Assembly (NCBI GenBank): GCA_027489105.1
Contig: JAIYAJ010000317.1
Span: 1 to 25,219 of the forward strand
From: Zymomonas sp.
GTDB lineage: Bacteria > Pseudomonadota > Alphaproteobacteria > Sphingomonadales > Sphingomonadaceae
Direction of reading: 5' to 3'
DNA: 25,219 nt
Shown here piece after piece: positions 14,775 through 22,381 of this stretch (position 1 is its first letter; each line of letters starts with the position of its first letter). Position numbers and translations under genes: made by a program. The notes below the pieces were generated by a model. The model did not search any database. It was given only the letters and a program-made list of their open reading frames with translations, and was not told where the DNA came from.

Positions 14775-15437
14775 TCAGCCTTTCCTGAGGCCGGCGATAT
14801 TGTCGGCGTAGCAGTCGGGGCCGCCCCGGAAGGTCGCCGTCCCCGCGACCAGCGCGGTCGCACCCGCCGCGATCACGCGCGGCGCCGTGTTCGCATCGAC
14901 GCCGCCATCGACCTCGAGTTCGATAGGCTTGCCGGTCTTGTCGATCATCTTGCGGATCGCCTCGATCTTGCGCAGTTGGCCCTCAATGAAGCTCTGTCCG
15001 CCGAAGCCGGGGTTCACGCTCATCACCAGCACCAGGTCGATATCCTCGATCAGATAATCGAGCATCTTGGCGGGCGTCGCGGGATTCAGCGAGATGCCAG
15101 CCTTCTTGCCGAGCGACTTGATCCGCTGGACGGTGCGGTGGACGTGGGGGCCTGCCTCCGGGTGAACGGTGATGATGTCCGCACCCGCATTGGCGAAATC
15201 TTCGAGGAAGGCGTCGACCGGCGAGATCATCAGGTGGACGTCGAACGGCTTGGTCGTGTGGGGGCGCAGCGCCTTCACCACCGCCGGACCGATCGTGATG
15301 TTGGGGACGAAGTGGCCGTCCATCACATCGACGTGAATCCAGTCGGCGCCTGCTGCGTCGATGGCGCGAACTTCCTCGCCGAGGCGGGCGAAGTCGGCGG
15401 AGAGGATCGAAGGCGATATCTTTACGGGCTGGGTCAT
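14775..15437 (-). CDS. rpe: Ribulose-phosphate 3-epimerase
   Basis: Rpe interconverts ribulose-5-phosphate and xylulose-5-phosphate in the pentose phosphate pathway. The 220-residue protein shows the complete TIM-barrel signatures: [34 protein letters not shown] (metal-binding His and catalytic Asp), [33 protein letters not shown] and the phosphate-binding GTATF. ATG 15437 matches the family start, although the ribosome-binding site is weak and the frame is open further upstream. It begins 94 nt after the tolC-like gene and is followed after 10 nt by the heparinase-like gene. Confidence 0.97.
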   Translation of the reverse strand: MTQPVKISPSILSADFARLGEEVRAIDAAGADWIHVDVMDGHFVPNITIGPAVVKALRPHTTKPFDVHLMISPVDAFLEDFANAGADIITVHPEAGPHVHRTVQRIKSLGKKAGISLNPATPAKMLDYLIEDIDLVLVMSVNPGFGGQSFIEGQLRKIEAIRKMIDKTGKPIELEVDGGVDANTAPRVIAAGATALVAGTATFRGGPDCYADNIAGLRKG

Positions 15438-15531
15438 ATCCGTTCCGATTAGCCATGTGGGCAGGGCCGGGCAAGGTCGGAGGGCCGTGCGCCGGACACT
15501 GTCTGTCTCCCATCGGGAAGGCAGGAAGTGG

Positions 15532-16932
15532 TCAGAGCCCCAGCTGTGTCCGGTCGACCGTGGCCGCGACAAGTTCTGCGCGCGACGCCGCCTGGCGATA
15601 TTCGGCGTCGATCTGGCGTAGCCGCGCGTCGGCGGCCGTCTCCTCACGCAGGTTGACGAGCAGGAAGTCGCTGGCGCCCAGCTGGAAACGGCGACGTTCC
15701 GCTTCCGCCATGCGGTTCGCCAGTCGTGCTTCGTCGGCGGCAAGGTTCACCAGCTTGGACGTCGCGTCGACCTGGATGGAGAAGGAGCGGATCTCGACCT
15801 GGATCTGTTCCGACAGCAGCTTGCGGCGCAGCGTCAGGCTTTGGGCCTCGGCCTCGGCTTCGGCGATGCGGCCGCGCGCCTGGCGGCGCTGCAACGGGAC
15901 GGAGAAGCGCAGGCCGACGATGGTCTCGGTCGGTGAGCGGCTCGACCCGCCGAGCCCGGCCGGCCCGATGTCCTTGCTCGTCTCGGCCCGCACGTCGAGG
16001 CGCGGGGAGAGTTCATTTTCGGCCAGTTGGATCTTGGTGCGGTTCTGGTCGAGGCGAACGAGGATCGCGTCGAGATCGGGCCGCGAGATCGGCATGCCTT
16101 CGAGCGCGCTGGTCGGCGGGAGCGTGAAGGTCGGAAAACTGGCCGGCAGCCGGGAGCGGTCGACGACGACGGGGGTGCCGCTATCGTCGCGCAGAAACAG
16201 CGACAGGCTGTTGGCCGCCGCCGCGAGATCCTGTTCGGCCCGCACCAGCAGCGCTTCGCGCCGGATCATGTTCTGACGGTTCTCGGTCGCAAGGATGTCG
16301 GGCCGTGAGCCGCGCGCCACCTGTTGCTCGATCGACTGCTGCCGGTCGGTCGCCAGCTTCAGCAGATCGCGATAGATGGCGACCCGCTGACCCGCCGCCA
16401 CCCAGTTCTGATAGGCGTCGATCGCGCGCCGCTGAACGCCGATCGCGACCATTTGGCGGTCGAGCCGCGCGATGTCGATGTCACGCTCGGCGATCGATAG
16501 CTTGGCCCGGCGATCATCGATGAAGCGGTCGCGCAGCAGTGCGAAATAGCCGCCCAGCTTCACCTCGCCGAGCCGGTTGGTGAAGGACTTGTCTTCATAG
16601 ATCGGAAAGTCGCCGCGCGAGACGCGATAGCCAGCATAGAGGCCGCCGCCATTGTTGAGCAGCGGCTGGCTCGCCTTGCCCTCGACGATCGTGCCGTCAT
16701 AGGTGCCGGTCAGCCGACTGGTCGCATCGGCTTCGAACAGCAGGTCGAACGCGCCTTGTGCCGAGAGCCGCCGCCCTTCCACCTGCCGCTGCTTGGCGAT
16801 CGCGTCGAGGATCGCCGGCGCGTGCTGCGCAGAGGAGCGCAGCAGTTCATCGAGCGTCAGCGGGGTGGCTGCGCCGGCCGGAGCCGCCAGCAGACCCAGC
16901 AAGGCCAGAACCGGCAGCAGCCAGCGGATCAT
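15532..16932 (-). CDS. TolC-family outer-membrane efflux protein
   Basis: This 466-residue protein is a TolC-like outer-membrane factor that forms the exit duct of tripartite exporters. A signal peptide ends near residue 21 ([18 protein letters not shown]). Two OEP repeats follow, with long amphipathic coiled-coil helices ([99 protein letters not shown]) and the strand segments that build the barrel. It overlaps the HlyD-type gene by 4 nt (ATGA) and is the last gene of the exporter module. It may serve only this system, because the frame overlap indicates fixed stoichiometry. Confidence 0.93.
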   Translation of the reverse strand: MIRWLLPVLALLGLLAAPAGAATPLTLDELLRSSAQHAPAILDAIAKQRQVEGRRLSAQGAFDLLFEADATSRLTGTYDGTIVEGKASQPLLNNGGGLYAGYRVSRGDFPIYEDKSFTNRLGEVKLGGYFALLRDRFIDDRRAKLSIAERDIDIARLDRQMVAIGVQRRAIDAYQNWVAAGQRVAIYRDLLKLATDRQQSIEQQVARGSRPDILATENRQNMIRREALLVRAEQDLAAAANSLSLFLRDDSGTPVVVDRSRLPASFPTFTLPPTSALEGMPISRPDLDAILVRLDQNRTKIQLAENELSPRLDVRAETSKDIGPAGLGGSSRSPTETIVGLRFSVPLQRRQARGRIAEAEAEAQSLTLRRKLLSEQIQVEIRSFSIQVDATSKLVNLAADEARLANRMAEAERRRFQLGASDFLLVNLREETAADARLRQIDAEYRQAASRAELVAATVDRTQLGL

Positions 16933-17996
16933 TTGGCGGTGTCCTTCGCGGAGTCGGCCTTGGCCGCATAGCCCGCTTCGGCTTCCTGCGCCGGGCGGCG
17001 GAACTCGAGCGGGAAGTCGTTGAGCTGACGCCAGAGTTCGTAGCCGAGCGACACCGTCTCCATCTGGATCCAGCCGCGCACTTTCGCGCCTACGCGGACA
17101 TAGGCGGCGGCCGGCCAGGGGGCCTTGCCGGGGGTTTCTTCGATGATGACACGAAACAGGCCGGTGGCCTGGGCGGACGGGTCGATCGAGCGGACCCGCC
17201 CGTCGAACATGCCCTGCGCGACCGAAGGCCAGCCGCTGAACTGGATCGCTGGCCAGCCTTCGAAGGCCAGCCGCACGGGCCGGCCGGGCCGGACAAGCGC
17301 GATGTCACGACCGTCGATCATCAACTCGATAACGCGGGCGGGGGTTTCCGGTGCGAGCATCGCAAGCTGGCTGCCTGCGCTGACCAGCGTGGCGCCCGCG
17401 ACCGCATTGATCGACTGGATGCGGCCGTCGCGCGGGGCGGTGACGAGCAGCGCTGACTGGCGGTTGAGGGCGAGATCGGCGCGGTTGAGCTTGGCGCGCG
17501 ACTCTGCCAGCTTGGCACGCTGTTCGGCGACCTTGATCTGCGTCGCTTCATAATCGCGCCGCGCGATCAGCCCCTCCGAAAGGAGCTGCGCCGACCGGTT
17601 AACGTCGAGCTGGGCGACGGCGATCGCCTGCTCCACGGACGCGACCTCGGCCGCCACCTGCGCCCGTTCGGCCTGCAGGCGGGCGACCACATTGGGGTCG
17701 TTGTCGACGAGCAGGGCAATCTTGTCGCCCTTCGCCACCACCTGACCGTCCTGCACGAACCATTTTTCGACACGTCCGGGTACGAGGGCGGTGATCGGCT
17801 GGACACGGTCGAGCGGCGACAGGGCAATCACCTGCCCGGTACCGGCCGAGGTCTGCACCCAGGGCACGATGAACAGCAGGACGGATATGATCCCGATGGC
17901 GATGCCCAGCATCCACGCGATGACGCGCGCCATCCTGGGTGGCTGGAGCGAATCCAGCGTGCGGAAGTGCCGGATATGTTCAGGCCTGAAGGGCAT
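16929..17996 (-). CDS. HlyD-family membrane-fusion (periplasmic adaptor) protein
   Basis: This 355-residue adaptor has a short cytoplasmic N-terminus and one membrane helix at about residues 23-46 (ARVIAWMLGIAIGIISVLLFIVPW). The first lipoyl half follows (ITALVPGRVEKWFVQDGQVVAKGDKIALLVDNDP), then a coiled-coil hairpin (about residues 100-180), the second lipoyl half (VTAPRDGRIQSINAVAGATLVSAGSQLAMLAPE) and beta-barrel domains (VELMIDGRDIALVRPGRPVRLAFEGWPAIQFSGWP). It joins an inner-membrane pump to the TolC-like channel. AAGGA before ATG 17996 fixes the start inside the ABC gene, giving a 17-nt overlap, and the 3' end overlaps the tolC-like gene by 4 nt. The three genes are therefore one translationally coupled unit. 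Confidence 0.94.
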   Translation of the reverse strand: MPFRPEHIRHFRTLDSLQPPRMARVIAWMLGIAIGIISVLLFIVPWVQTSAGTGQVIALSPLDRVQPITALVPGRVEKWFVQDGQVVAKGDKIALLVDNDPNVVARLQAERAQVAAEVASVEQAIAVAQLDVNRSAQLLSEGLIARRDYEATQIKVAEQRAKLAESRAKLNRADLALNRQSALLVTAPRDGRIQSINAVAGATLVSAGSQLAMLAPETPARVIELMIDGRDIALVRPGRPVRLAFEGWPAIQFSGWPSVAQGMFDGRVRSIDPSAQATGLFRVIIEETPGKAPWPAAAYVRVGAKVRGWIQMETVSLGYELWRQLNDFPLEFRRPAQEAEAGYAAKADSAKDTAK

Positions 17997-19671
17997 TAGC
18001 CGATCCTTCCCGCTTGGCCGTTTCCATGAGTTCTGTATCGGTTGCGCATCGCGTCTGGCTGGTCGTGCCGATCCAGAGGTAGCCGTCACGCACGATGCCT
18101 TGCGGGCGGCGCGTGAACTGCAGCACGGTCGTTCCGCTTTCGCGCAGCCTGGTGAGTGCACGGTTCAGGCAGTCCGGCGGCATCAGATCATAGAGTGGGG
18201 ACAGTACCAGCAGCTTCGGGCGCGCGAGCAAGGCCGCCGCCAGCTTGAGCGCGATCAACTCGCCGACCGATAGCGGCCAGCCCGAGCTGGAGATGATCGT
18301 ATCGAGGCCCTTTTCGAGGCTGCTGATCCGCCCGGCCAGATCGACCGTCTCCAGCACGCCGATCATCCCGTCCTGCGTGCCGGAAGCGGCCAGGCGCAGA
18401 TAGTCGCGGATCGACATTTCGACGAAGCTGGGGCGGTCGAACACCATGATGTCGGCGCGGAGCCGATACATGTCGAAGCCGGAAATATCTCCGCCCCCGA
18501 TCAGCACCATGCCGCGCCGCGCCACGGCATGCCGCTTGAGCAGGCGTGACAGCGAGCCTTCCACGCCCGCCGCCGCCATGACCACCAGCTGCTCGCCGCT
18601 CTCGATCGAGAAGTCGAACCGATGGTCGCCATATTCGGCGCCGCGCAGCCTCACCGCACCGTCGACCGGACCGGTGCCGCCCGTCTGTCCCTGTTCCTGC
18701 GGGATCTCCCAGAACAGCGACAGCTCCTCGAGCCCGGCGGCGAACTCGTACAGTGCCTCGAGATAGGTTCCGAACTGCGAGATGCCGTAGAAGACCCCGG
18801 ACAGGATCAGTTCGGCCGCGACCAGCTGGCCGATCGACAATTCGCCGCGGATGATCAGCCACCCGCCCAAAGCGAGCAGCGTGGCGCTGGCGAGCGCGTA
18901 GATCAGCAGCAGGGCGATCGTCTGTGCGAAGGTGTAGCTGAAATGCTTGCGGTGGGCCGCGACATAGCCCGCCGTCAGCGTTTCCGAGCGCTGGATGGCG
19001 TAGGCCAGGTGACGACTCGACTTGTAGAATCCGTTCGAGCCGCCGACACTTTCGAGCCAGTGGGCTGCACTGTGCTTCGCCTGGCTCTTCTCGACCGCGC
19101 TCGAGATGGCTGCGGACGCCCAGAACTGCCAGACAAGCAACAGCAGGAGGACCAGGACCGCGTTGAAGGCCAGGAAAAAGGGATGATAGAAGCTGGTCAC
19201 TGCCAGCCCGATCACGCCCTGAAGCGCGATGGTAAACCCGCCGATGATGAGGCTGGGCAGCGCTTTCTGCACAGTCATCAGGTCGAAATAGCGGTTAAAC
19301 AGGTCGCCGCGCAGCGCGTCGGTGAAAAAGGGGTTCTGCGCGTGCACCGCGCGCAGCGTGATCTCCGCGACGATACGGGCGAACCAGCGCCGCTCGAACC
19401 GCGCCATAAGGTGGATGCGGATTGCGGACAGGATGCCCGACAGCGCGAGCAGCAGGAACAGGATCAGCGCCAGGGTGAACAGCGGTGCGGGCAGGGCGGT
19501 GTTCGCGACCGAATTGATCAGCAGCTGGACCGAGATCGGGGTTGCGAGCGACAGCAACGAGATCGCCACGCCATAGACGGCGGCGATCTTGAGATAGCCG
19601 GCGTCCGGAGCGAGGACGAGCTTGATCCAGCCCCGCAGCGCTCTCACCCCATAATTTTGTCCCGCCACCAT
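17980..19671 (-). CDS. ABC exporter half-transporter with degenerate (pseudo-ATPase) nucleotide-binding domain
   Basis: This 563-residue protein has a type-I exporter membrane domain (residues 20-310, six helices, with FERRWFARIVAEITLRAVH and FNRYFDLM landmarks) fused to an ABC domain (residues 340-540) of normal length. The ATP-handling residues are lost. Walker A reads AAAGVEGS (366-373), lacking the Lys; the Q-loop Gln is Phe411; the signature is LSVGE (467-471); Walker B ends in Leu-Ser-Pro (490-492) without Asp or Glu; the D-loop is not recognisable; the H-loop His is Arg521. Secondary-structure landmarks around each motif remain, so this is not a frameshift or a truncated gene. There is no C39 peptidase domain. 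GGGAGG stands 2-3 nt before ATG 19671; the next codon, GTG, is an alternative start. It is coupled to hlyD- and tolC-like genes. It may pump without ATP hydrolysis, pair with an unlinked partner, or be a scaffold. Confidence 0.88.
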   Translation of the reverse strand: MVAGQNYGVRALRGWIKLVLAPDAGYLKIAAVYGVAISLLSLATPISVQLLINSVANTALPAPLFTLALILFLLLALSGILSAIRIHLMARFERRWFARIVAEITLRAVHAQNPFFTDALRGDLFNRYFDLMTVQKALPSLIIGGFTIALQGVIGLAVTSFYHPFFLAFNAVLVLLLLLVWQFWASAAISSAVEKSQAKHSAAHWLESVGGSNGFYKSSRHLAYAIQRSETLTAGYVAAHRKHFSYTFAQTIALLLIYALASATLLALGGWLIIRGELSIGQLVAAELILSGVFYGISQFGTYLEALYEFAAGLEELSLFWEIPQEQGQTGGTGPVDGAVRLRGAEYGDHRFDFSIESGEQLVVMAAAGVEGSLSRLLKRHAVARRGMVLIGGGDISGFDMYRLRADIMVFDRPSFVEMSIRDYLRLAASGTQDGMIGVLETVDLAGRISSLEKGLDTIISSSGWPLSVGELIALKLAAALLARPKLLVLSPLYDLMPPDCLNRALTRLRESGTTVLQFTRRPQGIVRDGYLWIGTTSQTRCATDTELMETAKREGSANALQA

Positions 19672-19732
19672 GACCTCCCAATTCGCTGTCCTAAGGTGGT
19701 ATCGCCGATCAATATGTCTAGCCCGACCTCAG

Positions 19733-19769
19733 CTATATGTTCGATAGGTATTTCCTATTGGTTGCACTG
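19733..19769 (-). promoter_or_regulatory. OxyR-type operator upstream of the ABC/HlyD/TolC module
   Basis: CTAT (19733-19736), 7 nt, ATAG (19744-19747), 7 nt, CTAT (19755-19758) reproduces three of the four tetrads of the E. coli OxyR consensus ATAG-N7-CTAT-N7-ATAG-N7-CTAT with exact spacing. A fourth position at 19766-19769 (ACTG) matches ATAG only partly. The site lies in the AT-rich 111-nt spacer between the OxyR-like gene and the ABC gene, about 62-100 nt before the ABC start codon, a usual place for a LysR-type activator. I cannot define a clear -35/-10 pair. Confidence 0.6.
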
Positions 19770-19782
19770 CAGCAAAACTTTG

Positions 19783-20673
19783 TCACGCAATCGTTTGCCT
19801 CAACATCTCCGCCAGAGCAAGAAATGCCGGTGCGCGGCCCGAGCCCGCGCGCCAGACCAGACCGATCTCGCGATAATAGCGGCCTTCGGCAAAGGGGCGG
19901 ACGACGACGTCGTCGTCCTCGCGCACTTCCTGCCGCACATAGCGCTCGGGCAGCAGAGCCAGACCCATGCCCATGCCCGCCATCTGGCGGATGGCGTCGA
20001 GGCTGGTTCCCTCATAATCACGCAGAACCTGCGCATCGGCTGCGGCGGCCAGTGCCATGATCTGGTCGCTCATCCGATATTCGGGCTGCAGCGTGAGCAG
20101 CCCCCGTCCGCGCAGGTCGTCGAGCCCGATGCCGTCCGCCCCACGGAGCGGGTCGTCCGCCGCCATGGCGATCAGCAGCGGCTCGCGGAACAGGGACTCG
20201 ATGTGCAGATTGCCGCCATCGACAGGCAATTGCACCAGGATGACGTCGTGAATCCCGCTCAGCAGATTCTCGGTCAGCCTGTTGGGCAATCCCTCGCGAA
20301 CATGGACCCTGAGCGAAGGGCTTACCGAGTGAAGTCGCGCCACGACCTGCGGGAGCACATAGGGCCCCAGGGTCGGGCTGACGCCCAGTCGGATCGTCCC
20401 GACCAGCGGATCGTCCGACCGACGCGCGGTGGCGACGAAATTGTCGACTTCCACCAGCACCCGGCGCGCTGCTGCGACGGCCTCCCTGCCCAGCGGGGTC
20501 AATATCGCGCGCCGTCCGCGTTCCACGATCCGCCCGTTGAGCAGGCGTTCGATCTGGTGGATCTGTTCCGAGAAGCTCGGCTGGGATACGCCCTCGGCCG
20601 CGGCCCCGCGCGTGAAGCTGCCATGATCGGCCAGGGCGACCAGATAGCGCAGCTGTCTTAGCGTCGGGTTCAT
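19783..20673 (-). CDS. LysR-family regulator, OxyR-like but without cysteines
   Basis: This 296-residue protein has the LysR winged helix-turn-helix (residues 1-60: LRQLRYLVALADHGSFTRGAAAEGVSQPSFSEQIHQIE) and an effector domain close to OxyR throughout (TIRLGVSPTLGPYVLPQVV, HDVILVQLP, GTSLDAIRQMAGMGMGLALLP, REIGLVWRAGS). Aligning LLTLQPEYRMSDQIMALAA with LLMLEDGHCLRDQAMGFCF of E. coli OxyR puts Arg200 at Cys199 and Ala209 at Cys208, and the whole protein contains no cysteine. It cannot use the OxyR disulfide switch. It lies directly upstream of the exporter module on the same strand, and an OxyR-type operator follows its stop codon, so it probably controls that module. The inducer is unknown. 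ATG 20673 has a weak ribosome-binding site. Confidence 0.93.
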   Translation of the reverse strand: MNPTLRQLRYLVALADHGSFTRGAAAEGVSQPSFSEQIHQIERLLNGRIVERGRRAILTPLGREAVAAARRVLVEVDNFVATARRSDDPLVGTIRLGVSPTLGPYVLPQVVARLHSVSPSLRVHVREGLPNRLTENLLSGIHDVILVQLPVDGGNLHIESLFREPLLIAMAADDPLRGADGIGLDDLRGRGLLTLQPEYRMSDQIMALAAAADAQVLRDYEGTSLDAIRQMAGMGMGLALLPERYVRQEVREDDDVVVRPFAEGRYYREIGLVWRAGSGRAPAFLALAEMLRQTIA

Positions 20674-20688
20674 CGCGCGAGTTTAGCG

Positions 20689-20717
20689 CACCCGCCGGGT
20701 TTGCAGAAGGGCGGGTG
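20689..20717 (-). terminator. Hairpin between the EmrB-like and LysR genes
   Basis: CACCCGCC (20689-20696) and GGCGGGTG (20710-20717) form a perfect 8-bp inverted repeat with a 13-nt loop, placed 17 nt after the EmrB-like stop codon and before the LysR gene. No T-run follows on the minus strand, so termination would be weak or Rho-assisted. Confidence 0.35.
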
Positions 20718-20733
20718 GATGCCCCGTGCGGGT

Positions 20734-22263
20734 TCAGTGCGCGGCGCTGGTGTCGACGTCGGCGGGCGGCCTCGGCGAGAACCAGATGACCAGAGCGGCC
20801 GCGATGAAGATGACCGTCGACACGGCGAACAGCTGGGTGGTCGCCAGGGTTGCGCTTTCCTGGTCGACCAGTCGCTCGATCGTCGACAGCGCCTGTTCGA
20901 CGCTCATGCCCATCGACGCCAGAACCGACTGGGTTTCGCCGGGCTGCAGGGTCGAAGCGAGGTCGTTGCGCGCAACGCGGGTGCTGTTGTCCCACCATGT
21001 GCTGGAGAGCGACGTGGCGATCGCCCCCGCCATGGTGCGCAGGAAGTTCATCACCCCGGCGGCCGAGGCGGTTTCCTCGGGATCGACCGCGCCCAGTGCG
21101 ATGATCGTGACCGGTACGATGAAGAAGGGCAGGCCGAAGCCCTGCATCAGCTGCGGGAGGGCCAGCGTCCAGAAGTCGGCCTCGCTGGTCCATAGCGCAC
21201 GGGGAATGCAGGCGAGTCCCATCGACACGATGCCGAAGCAGACGATGGCGCGCGGATCATATCTCTCGGTCAGTTTGGCCGCGACCGGGGACATGACCAC
21301 GGCGAGGACGCCGGTGAAAGCGGTCGCGTAGCCGGCCCAGGTCGCGGTGTAGCCCATGCTCGTCTGCAGCCATTGCGGGATGATTACTGCCGAGGCGAAG
21401 AATGTCCCAAAGGCAAAAGCGAGGCTGGCGACCGCGACAGCGAAGCCACGGTGCCGGAACACCCGGATGTTCACGATAGGCTCTTTCTCGGTAATCTCCC
21501 AGATCAGAAAGACGACGAAGCCGATCGCCGCGACGATGCCCAGGCTGACGATGAAGCCGTCTTCGAACCAGTCGTGCTCCCGGCCCAGGTCGAGCATCAG
21601 CTGCAGCGCGCCGATCCACAGGACCAGCAGGACGAGGCCGACCATGTCGACGCCCATCCTGACCCGAAGCGTTTCCGACCTGGCGAGCATGATCGACGCA
21701 CCGGCGGCACAGAACAGCGCGACCGGGATGTTGATGAAGAAGATCCAGTTCCACGACCAGTTGTCACTGATCAGGCCGCCGAGGATCGGGCCGAGCACGG
21801 GCGCGACAACGGTCGTCATCGCCCAGATGCCCATGGCCTGGCCATGTTTCTCCTTCGGAAAGATGCGCAGCAGCAGCGTCTGGCTGAGCGGCATCAGCGG
21901 GCCGCCGCACAGTCCCTGTCCGACGCGGCAGGCCACCAGCATGGTCAGCGTGGTCGAAAGCCCGCAGAGGACGGAGAAGATCCCGAAGCCGAGCATGGCG
22001 ACGGCAAAAGTGCGGACAGCGCCAAAGCGCATCGCCAGCCAGCCGGTCAACGGAACGCAGATTGCCTCTGCCACGGCATAGGAGGTGATGATCCACGTCC
22101 CCTGGGACGGCGAGATGCCCAGCGATCCGGCGATGTGCGGGACCGAGACATTGGCGATGGTCGTATCGAGCACGACCATGAAATTGGCGAGAGCCAGCAC
22201 GATCCCGGCGGCGAGCAGGCGTCCACCGCGCAGCGTCTCGGCGGGAAGATCATTGGGTGCCAT
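20734..22263 (-). CDS. DHA2-family MFS multidrug transporter (EmrB/QacA type)
   Basis: This 509-residue protein is a 14-helix proton-driven exporter. The N-terminus LANFMVVLDTTIANVSVPHIAGSLGIS is the DHA2 motif D1. GWLAMRFGAVRTF is motif A, and VVAPVLGPILGGLISDNWSWNWIFFINIPVALF is the antiporter motif C region typical of EmrB. Substrates are usually hydrophobic drugs or uncouplers. ATG 22263 is preceded by GGAG eight bases away. No emrA adaptor gene is adjacent, although the HlyD- and TolC-like genes of the next module could in principle serve it. Two operator-like repeats stand in its promoter region, yet no TetR or MarR gene is beside it. It lies between rsmB upstream and the LysR gene downstream, all on minus. 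Confidence 0.94.
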   Translation of the reverse strand: MAPNDLPAETLRGGRLLAAGIVLALANFMVVLDTTIANVSVPHIAGSLGISPSQGTWIITSYAVAEAICVPLTGWLAMRFGAVRTFAVAMLGFGIFSVLCGLSTTLTMLVACRVGQGLCGGPLMPLSQTLLLRIFPKEKHGQAMGIWAMTTVVAPVLGPILGGLISDNWSWNWIFFINIPVALFCAAGASIMLARSETLRVRMGVDMVGLVLLVLWIGALQLMLDLGREHDWFEDGFIVSLGIVAAIGFVVFLIWEITEKEPIVNIRVFRHRGFAVAVASLAFAFGTFFASAVIIPQWLQTSMGYTATWAGYATAFTGVLAVVMSPVAAKLTERYDPRAIVCFGIVSMGLACIPRALWTSEADFWTLALPQLMQGFGLPFFIVPVTIIALGAVDPEETASAAGVMNFLRTMAGAIATSLSSTWWDNSTRVARNDLASTLQPGETQSVLASMGMSVEQALSTIERLVDQESATLATTQLFAVSTVIFIAAALVIWFSPRPPADVDTSAAH

Positions 22264-22297
22264 CACCGGACTCCGAAGGCGGATTGCGAGTCGAACG

Positions 22298-22379
22298 CTG
22301 TACTAGGCCGTACAGTTTTCGCCCTGCCGCGCTTCGACTGTCCTGTCAATCATTTCGTACTCGGTGGTACAGTTTTCGC
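22298..22379 (-). promoter_or_regulatory. Duplicated operator in the EmrB-like promoter
   Basis: Site A is CTGTAC-TAGGCC-GTACAG (22298-22315), a perfect 6-6-6 dyad. Site B is GTAC-TCGGTG-GTAC (22357-22370). Both are followed by AG-TTTTCGC, giving an identical 13-base tail GTACAGTTTTCGC at 22310-22322 and 22367-22379, exactly 57 bp apart. A perfect -35 hexamer TTGACA on the minus strand (22344-22349) stands between them, with a weak -10. The arrangement is what is expected of a TetR-type repressor bridging or flanking a promoter. Site B touches the end of rsmB. Confidence 0.6.
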
Positions 22380-22381
22380 GG

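Noticed and set aside
15420..15445. GGAAC before rpe as an EcfG promoter
   Set aside because: Sixteen bases downstream the sequence is GTAA rather than GTT, and the spacer would cover the start of the rpe coding region.
17980..19671. The degenerate ABC gene as a pseudogene
   Set aside because: There is no frameshift or internal stop, the length is normal, membrane helices are intact, and it overlaps the hlyD-like gene with a proper ribosome-binding site inside it. I treat it as a functional gene with a changed domain.
18622..20661. Plus-strand reading frame of 679 codons
   Set aside because: It spans parts of two minus-strand genes and their spacer, which is not how a real gene would lie, and its translation is low-complexity Gln/Asp/Arg-rich.
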